Shown one piece after another: positions 24,061-36,900 of a DNA stretch of 64,000 nucleotides. Numbering within the stretch: position 1 is the first letter of the stretch; every line of letters starts with the position of its first letter. The notes below the pieces were generated by a model. That model was not told where the DNA came from and made no database searches. It saw only the letters and a program-made list of their open reading frames with translations. Position numbers and translations under genes: made by a program. The DNA comes from Dryocosmus kuriphilus. Taxonomy: Eukaryota > Arthropoda > Insecta > Hymenoptera > Cynipidae. The stretch covers positions 179,608,601-179,672,600 of the forward strand of contig CM076193.1 of NCBI GenBank assembly GCA_038277395.1. Reading direction: 5' to 3'.

Positions 24061-27000
24061 AGTCTAATTCAATATTATATTCAATATCATTAAATTATTA
24101 AAAATCATACATTTTTCACAGCTAAATAAATTTTTCAAGAATAATATCTAATTTTAAAAGAAATGAACTTAATTCATATTAATTAATCTTTTACTTACTA
24201 TTTTTATTAATATAAGTGATTTTGTTTATTCTAAGGGATATTAGAAGTAATATTATAAAATAATTTTAGTATTAAAAATATTTAAAACATAATAAAAAAT
24301 TATTGCTGGCTTAAAAAAGAGACCTGAATCTTAAATCTTCAGCATTTATGAGAAAAAGGATTGTTTTAAAATTTAGAAAAAGTTCCAATGATTATTATTA
24401 TTATTAAAATCATTATTAATGATGCAAAAATATATTTATTATAATTATTTATTAATATTATTACATTGTTATTATTCTCACTTAAAAATAATATTATTAT
24501 AATCAATTATAGTTATTATTTATAGTAATTCATAAGGAAGGGTTATAATTACATAAAAAGAAAAATTTTTTTTTTTTTCTTTTGTATCAGGGTTAATTGC
24601 AAATACTTATAATAATTAAAAGTTTCAAATTGAGTTAAAATTCAGTATTATATTTATTATTTGAAAATTATTCAAAACTGGATTTTAAAAATTATACGTT
24701 ACTCATATCTAAAAACTTATTTAAAGAGAAGTAATATCTAATTTTAAAATAATTGAACTGAAGTCATTAATTTTTCTTTAATTTTGAGGAACAACTTTCA
24801 AATTAATATCATAAAATAATTTTAATACAAAAAATAGTTTGAATATTATTTAAAATTATATAATGCTAAAAAAAGCCTTCAATCTTAAAGCTTAAGCCTG
24901 AGAGAAACATGACTTTAAGTTATTATTATTATTATTATTATTATTATTTATCATTATTTTTTTTTTTAAACTAGAAAGGACGAAAAAAATATAATTAATT
25001 TATTTGAAAAAATATTTATTATTATCAATTATTAATATAATTCGGACGAATGAAAAATCTCAAAGAATAACATTTCCGACACTGTAAAATTGCCGACAAA
25101 GAAAGTACCGAAATATAAATTTCCCGACATTAGAAAATTCCCGACAGTTTATAATATTACAAAAATTTAACAATTTTTTTAATTTAATAAAAATTAATAT
25201 TTATTAAGGGAATTAAAATTTTTTTAATTCGGGGATTTTATATTTCTGTATTTTTTTGTCTTTTTTGAGCTTTGGAGTTGATTAAATATTAATAGTAATA
25301 ATAATAATATAAATAATAATAATATAAATTAAATCATCATTGAAATTTTTAAAGGAGTTTTTATATGAAAGTCATTTTTCTCTCAGGCTTAAGATTAAGG
25401 GCTTTTTCTTAAGCTTTAAATGACTTTAAATCAGATTTGAAGTATTTTTAATACTAGTATTATTTCAGAACATTTATTTTAATTTGTTCCTTAAAATTAA
25501 AATAATTAATTAATTAATTAAACTCATTTATCTTAAAATTAGATCTTATTTTTTTGAAAGATAGTTTTAGATATGAACAACGTATCGCTTTTAAAGCTTA
25601 TTCTTCAAAAATTTTAAATATTAAATATAATATTAAATTTTAAAAAAATTAATTCAAAGAATTTTAAATTTCATAAATATTTTTAATTGTTCCTGATACA
25701 ATTTCTATCCTGAAATATATACAAAAGTTAAAAATTTAGGATTTTATTAAGTTAAAATTTAATGTTATATACAATATTTTGAAATTATTCAAAATTAAGT
25801 TTAAAAATGATTTTATTCATATATAATAATTAATATTAATTAATACTAAAACTGACGGGAATTTTCCAGTACGAGAATTTTCAAATTCCGAATCTTTCCT
25901 TGTCGGCAATTTTCTAATGTCGGGAATTTTATTTTTTGAGATGTTTCCATCGTCTTAATGATATTAATAATTAAGAATAATACATATCATTTAAATAGAT
26001 ACATTTTCTTTCCCGCTCTTTCTTGTTTGTTTAATAATAATAATAGTCATCATCATTAAAATTTCTTTAATAATTTTAATGAAAGGCATTTCTGTCTCAG
26101 GCTTAAGATTTAAGATTTACGTTTTTCTCTTAAGCCTTAAATAATTTTAAATGATATTTTAGACGTTCGTAATATTAATATTTATTTATAATATTAATTT
26201 TAACTTCTATAGATATTTTATGACACAACTGTATTAGAATTAATTCAAAATATTTATAAAAATGGAAACTTTCTACATTATTTGAGTTAAAATTTAACTT
26301 TATACTTCATATTTTAAAATTATTGAAAATTAGGTTTTAAGAAAGATACGTTATTCATATCTAAAAATATCTTTTTAAAAAATAATATCTAACTTTAAAA
26401 TAAATGAATTTAATTAATTATTGATTTTTTCTTCATTTTAAGAAACAAACTTTAAAATAAATATTATAAAATAATACAAATATTAAAAATATTTCGAACA
26501 TAATTTTAAAATATTTAAAGCTTTAGAAACAGCTTTTAATCTTAAATCTTAAGCCTGAGAGAAAAATGACTCATTTTAAAATGCGCTTAAAAATGTCAAT
26601 GATTATTATTATTATTATCATTATTATTATTACTATTCTTATTAAATAAGCTAGGAAGGTCAAAAACGACGAAAAAATACCGAAATATAAATTTCCCATC
26701 ATTAGAAAGTTGTTTTGTTTTCTGTCCTTTCTAGTTTATTTAATAATAATAATAATAGTCATAATAATAATCATTAAAATTTTTTTAAATTAGTAATGAA
26801 AGTCGCTTTTCTCGCAGGCTTAAGATTTAAGATTTAAGTTTTTTTCTTAAGCCTTAAATAATTTTAAATTATATTTTCAACGTTCGTAAGATTAATATTT
26901 ATTTATAATATTAATTCTCAAGTTTGTCCCTTATAATTAAAAAATATAATTAATCAATTAGATTTATTCGTTTTAAAATTAGTGACTATTTAAAGAAAAG

Positions 27001-28660
27001 ATATTGTTAGATATTATTAACATATAATTTTTAATAATTTTAAAGCATTAAATATAATACTGAATTTTGATTTTATTTGCGAAAATTTTTAATGTTTATA
27101 AATATTTTTAATTAATCCTGATATAAAGGGAATGAAATTATTTTTTTTTTATATAACTAAAATGTGTCCTTATATTAATTAGTATAATTATTAATTACAA
27201 CTAATTATAATTATTTTATTATTGTTAACCATAATTCATAATGGATAATGTATTAATGACTAAATGAATTGTCAAATGAAAAATGATTAAAATCAGGGAC
27301 AATATTGTAACAGATTTTATCTGTTATTACAGCATATTTTACCTGCTAGGATAGCAGAAATGTCCAGCAGATTTGAATCTGTAATTTTAAATGTTTCATT
27401 TGCAAATACTGCAAATAATAGTGGAGGTGAAAAGTTATATATTATTATATTTACCAACAGGGTTAGTGAAAATCACCACACTGAGCCCCAAAATTCCAAT
27501 CAGTATTCTCATTGCTTTTAAAAAAAAATGACACACGCTTGTATAGATGCTCGATAAGAGTGTAACTGATGAATATTCTTCAAAATGCTTCAGCAAATAT
27601 TTCACATACTGATCGCTATCTCATGCGGCCTTCCAAATTATTTGTGTTGGATAATACTCTGTTTCGTTAGTGGTAAAAAGATAAATTATTACGCATTTAA
27701 AAGATCAGTCTTTGTTGGAAAATATGAGAAGATTTTACCAAAAAAAAATTCTCCCTAAAATCTTCTTCTTCTTCTTAAAATCATCTTAAAATGAAAAATC
27801 TATTTATCAGAAGGTTTTTCAAAATTTGAGGTATTTACTGATTCCAAACAATTTCAACAGATTAAAAAACTTTCCAGAGATTTCGAAGAATTTTGTAGAA
27901 TTTCCATGTACTACGTTAATATTCCTATGTATTCCCAGATATTCTTGATAATCCTGATATTCCAAAGATTCCTAAGTATTCTGAAGCATACCAAAGTATT
28001 AGCAAATATTCCCTTATTTTCCTACATATTCCAAGTATTCAGAGATTTTCATTCAAATATATTCCGAAATATTCCTACGCATTCCCATCTTATTGTTATT
28101 CACATCTAAAAATATATTTTTGAGAAATAATATTTAATTTTAAAATAAAAAAATTTAAATCATTAATCATATTTTTTAATGTAAGGGACAACCTCTAAAA
28201 CTAATATTATACATTAATATTAATATAAAAATGTTTCAAATACTACTTAAAGTTATTTAAAGCTTAAGAAAAAGTTTTAAATCTTAAATCTTAATCTTAT
28301 TATTATTATTATAAAAACCTAGAAAAGACAAAAAACACAATTTATTTATTTAAAAAACGTTTATTATTTTTAATTATTAATATTACTGGGAAGATGGAAA
28401 TATTCCGCAAAACAAAACTCCTGACATTAGAAAATTGCCGAAAAGGAAAATTTTAGAAAATTATCGAACTGGAAAGTTCCCAAGAGCTTTAATAATAATT
28501 TACTAAAATTTTTCAATTTAATTGAGTTAAAATTAAATATTAATGTTAAATTCATCTCAATTAAATTCAAAAATATTAACATCTATAAATATTTTATAAT
28601 ATAATATCAGGAATAATTCAAAATATTTAGAAAAGTTTAATCTTTCGACATTAATTGAGT
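24061..28660. repeat. AT-rich background repeat, copy 1, right part (alternating inverted units)
   Basis: No gene is found over 4.6 kb. Units of roughly 700-800 bp alternate in orientation. AATCTTAAGCCTGAGAGAAA-type motifs near 24885, 26545 and (reverse) 25380, 26095, 26815 mark the flips. CCCGACATTAGAAAATTGCC-type motifs occur near 25128, 25910 (reverse) and 28425. (ATT)n microsatellites separate units. Homologous sequence is at 44278-46800 and 50270-52750; for example, 27312-27400 matches 52673-52757 and 27440-27740 matches 44430-44720. Confidence 0.7.
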
Positions 28661-28664
28661 TGAA

Positions 28665-28733
28665 TGATTGATTCATTTATTACTCTCCCTTACGGGTTTG
28701 AGGGCGCCGCGCCATTCCCTTTACATCCTTTAC
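28665..28733 (-). mobile_element. 3'-end fragment of the LINE family (antisense)
   Basis: The minus strand reads TCAAACCCGTAAGGGAGAG then TAATAAATGAATC, resembling the 3' tail of the LINE at 60145-60186. Only about 70 bp remain, ending at the DUF7869 element. Confidence 0.55.
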
Positions 28734-28737
28734 AATT

Positions 28738-31700
28738 GAACCTCACGAAGTCAAAAGGGGATACGCATGGATTCAGCGTGAGAAGTATTATCCAGAACGT
28801 CAATTTTAAAAACTATTCAAATGTTAATTTTAAGAACCGATGTTTGTAGAGAAGTTCAAAGCGCATCTTTTCTTCCTTTCGCAAAATTTTATAGCTTTTG
28901 TAGTTTTTGAAATAATTGGAAAAAAGTAGATTTTTTGAAAACAAAAAATTTTTATCTTTTTTAACTTCAACTCGCCCAAACTTAGCCAATTTTCAGAATT
29001 TTTTGCTTTAATTAATAAAAGATCACGTGTCTAAGTCTTCTAAGATTAACTAAAAAATAAAAAAGTAAATATTGTTATAAACAAAAAAGTTGTTAATTAT
29101 TAGTTTAGACATTGTAAAACTCATGAATTATAATCTTCAAGCACTTCGTTTAGCGAGCGAATTTTGAGCAACGATAAACTTCCAGTAAGAAAGTTGTGGA
29201 TGAATGTTGAAAGAAGTTTTTTAGAAAGTTTGACATCAATCGAATTGATGGTTTAAAAATTATTAATATTTCAAGACGCAAACGGCTGGACGTCTGGTGC
29301 GTGGAATGTACCGAGAGTCCACACGACGTGAAATGCCACTCTCGCTACATTTTGCCATCAACAATGATGAAAATTTTTGCAATTCATATGTTTAAGTATT
29401 GAATAATACCAAAGTGTAATAATTAAATGTGTTAATAACTTAACGCACTTTAATAATAATTATTGAAAATCCTTATTTGCTATTGGGTTGAGTGAACGTG
29501 CTGTAGCTAATGCAGCTTTTAGCGAAAATTTTGAAATTCATGCAGGTCAACTAAAACAAACTGTTATTATGGTTAGTTCTCCATCTTGTAAGAAAAGAAA
29601 CTATAATGTAACAGCCATATTTTGGCAAAGAAATTGAAAAGGGCTATTTCTGTCATAAAACAGTACACATTTACTTTTATTAAGTATTCTTGCTGTGAAG
29701 AATAGTTTTAATAATATTTTAAAAATTGGAATTCTCTAAGTGAAGAATTAGAAAATAACTCGAGGCAGAAAAAGAAGTAGGACTGAAAGTTCGTGGAATA
29801 AGAATAAAAAAGAAATGTGCCAAAAATAAGGTAAAATCGAAATTCGTCCATGTTCGCCATTAAAAAATAAATTTTAAACTTCTTTCATCATAATTTTCGT
29901 ATTTTCAATACTTTATTTTAAAATTAATTTTACTTCTAAAAGATTCTTCTACATGGGTACTGGATTTAAATAATTTTCTGATGTTAAATTTTTTACGATT
30001 ACTGGTCCAAATAATTTTTTGGAGAAACGATAAAAAATCTACCTCTGGATTCCTAGAATATTTTTTTTTATATTTCAGGGAAGACAGTATCAAAAATTGG
30101 TGAAAACAGTGTAACCTTGAAAACAGTTGCACAGAGATCCTTCAAAGTTGCACAGTCTTCTTGCTGTAGAGATAAATGTTTTGAGAAGATTTCATTGGAT
30201 CAACAAAAAAACATTACATAAAAGATTTTGGGATCTGGGTGATTATCATAAACAAAATTTCCTTCTTCGTGGAATGCTAAAATGTAATGATCCTGATGAA
30301 ACGGAAGCCAAGGAAAAACTTCGCTTAATCAAACGGACGTATTTATTCCCTACTGAAGAAAAATAACATTACAGTTTGTAAAACTTTTTTCTGTAATTTT
30401 CTGCGTTTAGGTAAAAAACGAGTTGAAATAGTTCAAAAAAAACTCTTAAATAATCAGTCTTTGGCAAATTTAGGAGGTGGACGACGCGAAAATCAGATTA
30501 AGTTATCAGAAAATATTAAGAAAATGATACTGGAGCATTGTGAATCAATTCCACATAAATGTTCACATTGTAAACGCAATTAGACTGGTTTAAAATATTT
30601 TGAAAATCCAGCACTAAGTTTAAAGACTCTTTACACATTGTTTGGAGAATATTTTTCCCAAAACGCAAGTGGGGAAAAACTGCCAATAAGTGAATGCACG
30701 TACAGTAATTTTTTTAACTATTTCAGTGGATTTACGTTTAAATTACCTCGAACTGACATATGCAACATTTGTTATAAAAGCGAAACTGATGGTGTAGAAG
30801 ACCAAGAAACCATAAAGCACAAGGAAAATGCTCAAAGCTACTTTGCATTAAAAAAACTATTCCTTTCTGACAAAAGTAGTCTGCTGCGAGTTTGATTTTG
30901 CACAAAATTTGCCCTTGCCAAAATTACCAGTTTCTAATCAGTTTTATCGACGTTTACTATGGCTTTTTCTATTCAATGTGCATATATACAATACGAACAA
31001 AACTTTTATGTTTTCTTTTCTCGAAGGGCTTGCAAAAAAGGGTGCAAGTATTGTCTGTAGTTTTATTCAGTACGCCATATTGAATGAATATGATCAAATG
31101 AAGCACCGCAGCATAACTCTTTTTTCGGATGGATGTCCTGGACAAAATAAAAATTACACGGTGCTTAATTTTTTAATTTTGCTATCCAGCATTTGCAAAC
31201 AGAAATACATTATGTATTTCCAGTTCGAGGCCATTCATTCAACCAGTGCGATAGAAATTTTGGTACATATTCCCAAAAATTAAAAAGAATAGAAAAAATA
31301 GAAACTTCTGGTGAATATGTGGAACTGATTCGTAATGCTCGTAAGCCTTCCTTCACAATGATTGATTCATGCGAAAACAGTTTGCAAGATTTTGAAAAGC
31401 CTTTCAAAGGTAATATGAAAAATCCAAGCAAGCTACAGATCAGTAAAGCTTTTGTTATACATTTCTTTCCCGATGGAAAAGTCAATGTCTATAATAACTA
31501 CGAATTAAAAACTCCAACTTCTTTTTCTTTTAAACCTAAGATTCAGCTAATTAACCTAGAAAAAGTTTCTCCACATCCAATCGGTATTAAAGCTGCTAAA
31601 GTGAAGGACGTGCAAAGCCTCTTCGATTATTTGAGTGCTTCTGGGAAAAGATTCTTCGAAAATTATTTTCAAAAAATTTATCAAAAGAATCAAAACGCAG

Positions 31701-32682
31701 CAGATACAGAAGGCAGTGAGCATGAGGAGTAAATTAATGTACAAAGACTGCGTATTTGACTCATTTCTCTTAAGAAATTAATTATGTTTCTCATATTTAT
31801 GTGTATATTTTGTTTGCATTATTCAGTAAAAAATAAAAAAATAAACCATAATAACAGTTTGTTTTGGTTGGCCTGCATGACCTTCAAAATTTTCGCTAAA
31901 AGCTGCATTAGCTACAGCACGTACACTCAACCCAACAGCAGAGAAGGATTCTCAATAATTATTATTAAAGTGTGTTAAGTTATTAACACATTTAATTATT
32001 ACACTTTGGTATTATTCAATATTTAAACATATGAATTGCAAAAATTTTCATCATTGTTGATGGCAAAATGTAGCGAGAGTGGCATTTCACGTCGTGTGGA
32101 CTCTCGGTACATTCCACGCACCAGACGTCTAGCCGTTTGCGTCTTGAAATATTAATAATTTTTAAACCATCAATTCGATTGATGTCGAACTTTCTAAAAA
32201 ACTTCTTTCAACATTCATCCACAACTTTCTCACTGGAAGTTTATCGTTGCTCGAAATTCGCTCGCTAAACGAAGCGCTTGAAGATTATAATTCATGATTT
32301 TTACAATGTCTAAACAAATATTTGACAACTTTTTTGTTTATAACAATATTTACTTTTTTCTTTTTTGGTTTGCTTAGAAGACTTAAACACGTGATCTCTT
32401 ATTAATTAAAGCAAAAAATTCTGAAAATTGGCTAAGTTAGGGCGAGTTGAAGTTAAAGAAGATAAAAATTTTTTGTTTTCAAAAAATCTACTTTTTTCCA
32501 ATTATTTCACAAACTAAAAAAGCTACAAGATTTTACAGAAGGAAGAAAAGATACACTTATAAATTCTCTACAAAATGTCGGTTCTTAAAATTAACATTTG
32601 AACAATTTTTAAAATTGACGTTCTGGACAATTCCTCTCACGCTGAATTCATGCGTATCCCCTTTTTTGACTTCGGGAGGTTC
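28738..32682 (+). mobile_element. TIR DNA transposon with DUF7869-like gene, copy 1 (~3.9 kb)
   Basis: The ends are GAACCTCACGAAGTC and GACTTCGGGAGGTTC, each followed outward by AATT (28734-28737 and 32683-32686). AATT could be a 4-bp target duplication or part of the terminal repeat. The TIRs are about 840 bp long (28738-29575 and 31845-32682). A spliced, broken gene lies between them. A second, inverted copy is at 41022-44273 with the same ends. Sola, PiggyBac and Kolobok elements make 4-bp duplications, but I cannot assign a superfamily. Confidence 0.8.
29755..31732 (+). pseudogene. DUF7869-like protein of a DNA transposon, broken
   Basis: Comparison with copy 2 gives the structure. Exon 1 begins at 29755, where ATG has become ATA, with a basic TRGRKRSR N-terminus. 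A likely intron runs 29831-30078 (AAG|GTAAAA ... TATTTCAG). Exon 2 runs from 30079 to the stop at 31732. It carries a Cys-rich CCRDKCFEKIS-like segment, then KRFWDLGDYHKQNFLL, VCKTFFCNFL near 30378, and PRTDICNICYKSE near 30760. LFSDGCPGQNKN near 31117 is probably the acidic core, and GHSFNQCDRNFGTY near 31231 follows. These motifs match a widespread arthropod family carrying DUF7869. Frameshifts lie near 30208, 30360, 30892 and 31195, and there is a TAG at 30581-30583. A transposase role is inferred from the flanking TIRs. Confidence 0.75.
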
Positions 32683-32686
32683 AATT

Positions 32687-33370
32687 ATTTAGAGAATCCT
32701 CAAGCAAAGTTGGTAGGATAACGTTGGCATTGTTGACGTTTATGTGTAGCTTAACCTTTTCATAGCTACAACTACACCTGTCTCTTTGATCCATGATTTG
32801 GAATGGAGACAATACTCCATTCAAGAGTACTCCAATTATCTACTGTTGATAGTCTTTCTTGGTTTTTACGATAGTAAGCTTCATAGCCTAAGCTATTGGG
32901 ATCAGGAATATTCAGTTGAATGAGGGAAGGCTGAACTGCAAATTCTTGATGTGGAAAAATTAGATCTGCGAAAAGAATATGTAAATAGGAATTTAATTAA
33001 TGTAACAAACACTGAAATGAAATAATTTAATAAAATGGACAGAGCTATTGGGATCAGGAATATTCAGTTGAATGAGGGAAGGCTGAACTGCAAATTCTTG
33101 ATGTGGAAAAATTAGATCTGCGAAAAGAATATGTAAATAGGAATTTAATTAATGTAACAAACACTGAAATGAAATAATTTAATAAAATGGACTTTCTGTT
33201 TTGCAAACAAAGACGAATAGATACATTAGGGAAAGAAAATAAGAATCGGTACTAGTCTGTTCCACAAGAGCGTCGTCGCAAACAGTCGGCGAAAAATATA
33301 CACTAGAAATAAATCAATGTTGTAAAATAAAAGAGGAGAATGTACTCTAGAACGCAATTTTGAAGACATC
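32687..33370. repeat. Unclassified spacer with exact 152-bp tandem duplication
   Basis: No gene is recognised. The block beginning AGCTATTGGGATCAGG occurs at 32891 and again at 33043, with no difference seen across 150 bases, ending at 33040 and 33192. The rest has no recognisable feature. Confidence 0.85.
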
Positions 33371-33725
33371 GTGTTGTATCTACCTACAAATCCCAAACCT
33401 ACATATCCGAAGCTCACAAACATCAAACCCATGTACGCCAAACTTGCAAACCTCAAACATAGATGCCCCAACACACGGACCCCACACACAAATACCCCAA
33501 ATCCACATATCCCTAATCCACATACCTCACATTCCATCCCCCTAACTCACATATTCCACACCTACAAATCCCAAAACCTACACACCCCAAACTCACTCGA
33601 ACCCCAAATCCTTACAGTCCAAATCCACATACCACACATTCACATCCCCCACACCCACATACTCCAAAACCTGCAAATCCCAAACCTACATACCCCAAAC
33701 TCACTCGAAACTCATTCGAAATTGT
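33371..33725 (-). repeat. Short inverted block of the G-rich minisatellite
   Basis: The plus strand is C/A-rich and consists of CCCCAAACTCACA- and CCAAACCTACATA-like units, which are the reverse complement of the units in 33960-39755. It lies outside the mariner-like element that carries the main array. The 118-codon frame across it is repeat-derived. Confidence 0.85.
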
Positions 33726-33959
33726 AAACGAAAAAGCTTTAAATCTTCTTGGGTCTATAGGTTAATTTTAGATTAAAAATTTATTGTCCAAAAAGTCTCG
33801 TTTCGCCTGAATAAGTCTCAAGATAAAAAATTTTCCGTAGATATCAAGGTCATTCCTATAATAACTTTCAACGAGAAATTCAATGGTAACCTTGGTTTTG
33901 ACGTTGACGATATCCTTCAAGTTAGCAGATGTACTGCAGGTCGGTTTGAGTAGTGTGAT

Positions 33960-36900
33960 TTTGTTTATGTGTTGTACATGGGTTGGAGGTATGTAGGTCT
34001 GAGATATGTGGATTTAGGGTAAGTGGATTTAAATGTGTACGTGTGGGGAATGTAGGTTTGGCGGATGTGGATTTGGGGTATGTAGGTTTGGAGTTCTTGG
34101 GTGTGTAGTATGTGAGTTTGGGGGAAGTGGATGTGGGGTATGTGGATTTGGAGTACGTGCATTAGGGGGTATTTGTGTGCGTGTTCCTTGAGTTTGGGGA
34201 ATGTAGGTTTGACGTTTGAAAGCTTGGAGTATAAGGGTTTGATGTTTGTGAGTTCGGGGTATTTAGGTTTAGGATTTGTGGGTGAGGGGATGTGGATGTG
34301 GGGTAAGTGGATTTGGGGTATGTGGATTTGGGGTATGTGGGTGCGGGATCCGTGTGTTTGGAGCATGTAGGTTTGAGCTTTGTAAGTTAGGTGTACATGG
34401 GTTTGATGTTTGTGAGTTTGGTGAATGTAGGTTTGTGATTTTTATGTGTGGAGTATGTGGGTGTAGGGGATATGGATGCGGAGTATGTGGATTTGTGGTA
34501 TGCGGGTGTGGAGTCCTTGAGTTTGCGGCATGTTGGTTAGAGGCTTGTAAGTTTAGCGTATGTGGGTTTGATTTTTGTGAGTTTGGAGTATGTGAGTTTG
34601 GGAATTGTAGGTGTTGAGTATGTGGGTGTGGGGGATGTGGATAAGGGTTATTTGGATTTGGCGTATGTGGTGTGGGGTCCGTGGGTTTGGGGCATGTATG
34701 TTTGAGGCTTGTAAGTTGGGCATATTTGTGTTTGATGTTTCTAAGTTGGGGGTATGTGGATTTGGGGTACGTGGGTGTGGGGTCCTTGAGTTTGGCTCAT
34801 GTAAATTTTAAGTTTGTAAGTTTGGCGTATATGGGTTTGATGTTCGTGAGTTTGGAGTATGTAAGTTTGGGACTTGTAGGTGTGGAGAATGTGGGTTTGG
34901 CGGATGTGTTGTTGGGGTCTGTAGGCTTGGAGCTTATGGGTGTGGATTATGTGAATTTTGGGGATGTGGATCTGGGGTGTGTGGATTTGGGTTATGTGGA
35001 TTTGGGGTATGTGTGTCTGGCGTCCGTGGGTTTGGGGCATGTAGGTTTGAGGTTTGTAAGTTTTGCGTATACGGGTTTGATTTTTATGAGTTTGGGGTAT
35101 GTAGATTTGTGATCTGTAGGTGTAGAGAATGTGGGTGTGGGGGATGAGGATGTGCGTTAAGTGGATTTGGGGTATGTGGGTTTGGGTCCGTGGGTTTGGG
35201 GATGTAGGTTTGAGGTTTGTAGGTTTGGCATATATGGGTTTGATTTTTATGAGTTTGGGGTATGTAAGTTTGTGATCTATAGGTGTAGAGTATGTGGATG
35301 TGGCGGATGGGGATGTGCCTTATGTGGATTTGAGGGCTATGGGTGTTGGGTCCGTGTGTTTGGGGAATGTAGGTTTGAGGTTTGTAAGTTTGGCGTATAT
35401 GGGTTTGATTTTTATGAGTTTAATGTATGTAGGTTTGTTATCTGTAGGTGTGGAGTATGTGGGTGTGGGGGATGAGGATGTGCGTTATGTGGATTTGGGG
35501 TATGTGGGTTTGGGTCCGTGGGTTTGGGGATGTAGGTTTGAGGTTTCTAAGTTTGGCATATATGGCTTTGATTTTTATGAGTTTGGGGTATGTCAGTTTG
35601 TGATCTATAGGTGTAGCGTATGTGGGTGTGGCGGATGGGGATGTGCCTTATGTGGATTTGAGGGCTATGGGTGTTGGGTCCGTGTGTTTGGGGAATGTAG
35701 GTTTGAGGTTTGTAAGTTTGGCGTATATGGGTTTGATTTTTATGAGTTTGGTGAATGTAGGTTTGTTATCTGTAGGTGTGGAGTATGTGGGTGTGGGGGA
35801 TGGGGAGGTGGGTTATGTGGATTTGGAGTATGCGCGTGTGGGGTCCGTAGGTTTTGGGCATGTAGGTTTGAGGTTTGTAAGTTTGGCGTATATGGGTTTG
35901 ATTTTTATGAGTTTGGTGTATGTAGGTTTGTTATCTGTAGGTGTGGAGTATGTGGGTGTGGGGGATGGGGAGGTGGGTTATGTGGATTTGGAGTATGCGC
36001 GTGTGGGGTCCGTAGGTTTTGAGCATGTAGGTTTGAGGTTTGTAAGTTTGGCGTATATGGGTTTGATTTTTATGAATTTGGTGTATGTAGGTTTGTTATC
36101 TGTAGGTGTGGAGTATGTGGGTGTGGGGGATGAGGATGTGCGTTATGTGGATTTGGGGTATGTGGGTTTGGGTCCGTGGGTTTGGGGATGTAGGTTTGAG
36201 GTTTGTAAGTTTGGCATATATGGGTTTGATTTTTATGAGTTTGGGGTATGTAAGTTTGTGATCTATAGGTGTAGAGTATGTGGGTGTGGCGGATGGGGAT
36301 GCGCCTTATGTGGATTTGAGGGCTATGGGTGTTGGGTCCGTGTGTTTGGGGAATGTAGGTTTGAGGTTTGTAAGTTTGGCGTATATGGGTTTGATTTTTA
36401 TGAGTTTGGTGAATGTAGGTTTGTTATCTGTAGGTGTGGAGTATGTGGGTGTGGGGCATGGGGAGGTGGTTTATGTGGATTTGGAGTATGCGCGTGTGGG
36501 GTCCGTAGGTTTTGGGCATGTAGGTTTGAGGTTTGTAAGTTTGGCGTATATGGGTTTGATCTTTATGAGTTTGGTGTATGTAGGTTTGTTATCTGTAGGT
36601 GTGGAGTATGTGGGTGTGGGGGATGGGGAGGTGGGTTATGTGGATTTGGAGTATGCGCGTGTGGGGGGTCGTGGGTTTTGGGCATGTAGGTTTGAGGTTT
36701 GTAAGTTTGGCGTATATGGGTTTGATTTTTATGAGTTTAATGTATGTAGGTTTGTTATCTGTAGGTGTGGAGTATGTGGGTGTGGGGGATGGGGAGGTGG
36801 GTTATGTGGATTTGGAGTATGCGCGTGTGGGGTCCGTAGGTTTTGAGCATGTAGGTTTGAGGTTTGTAAGTTTGGCGTATATGGGTTTGATTTTTATGAG

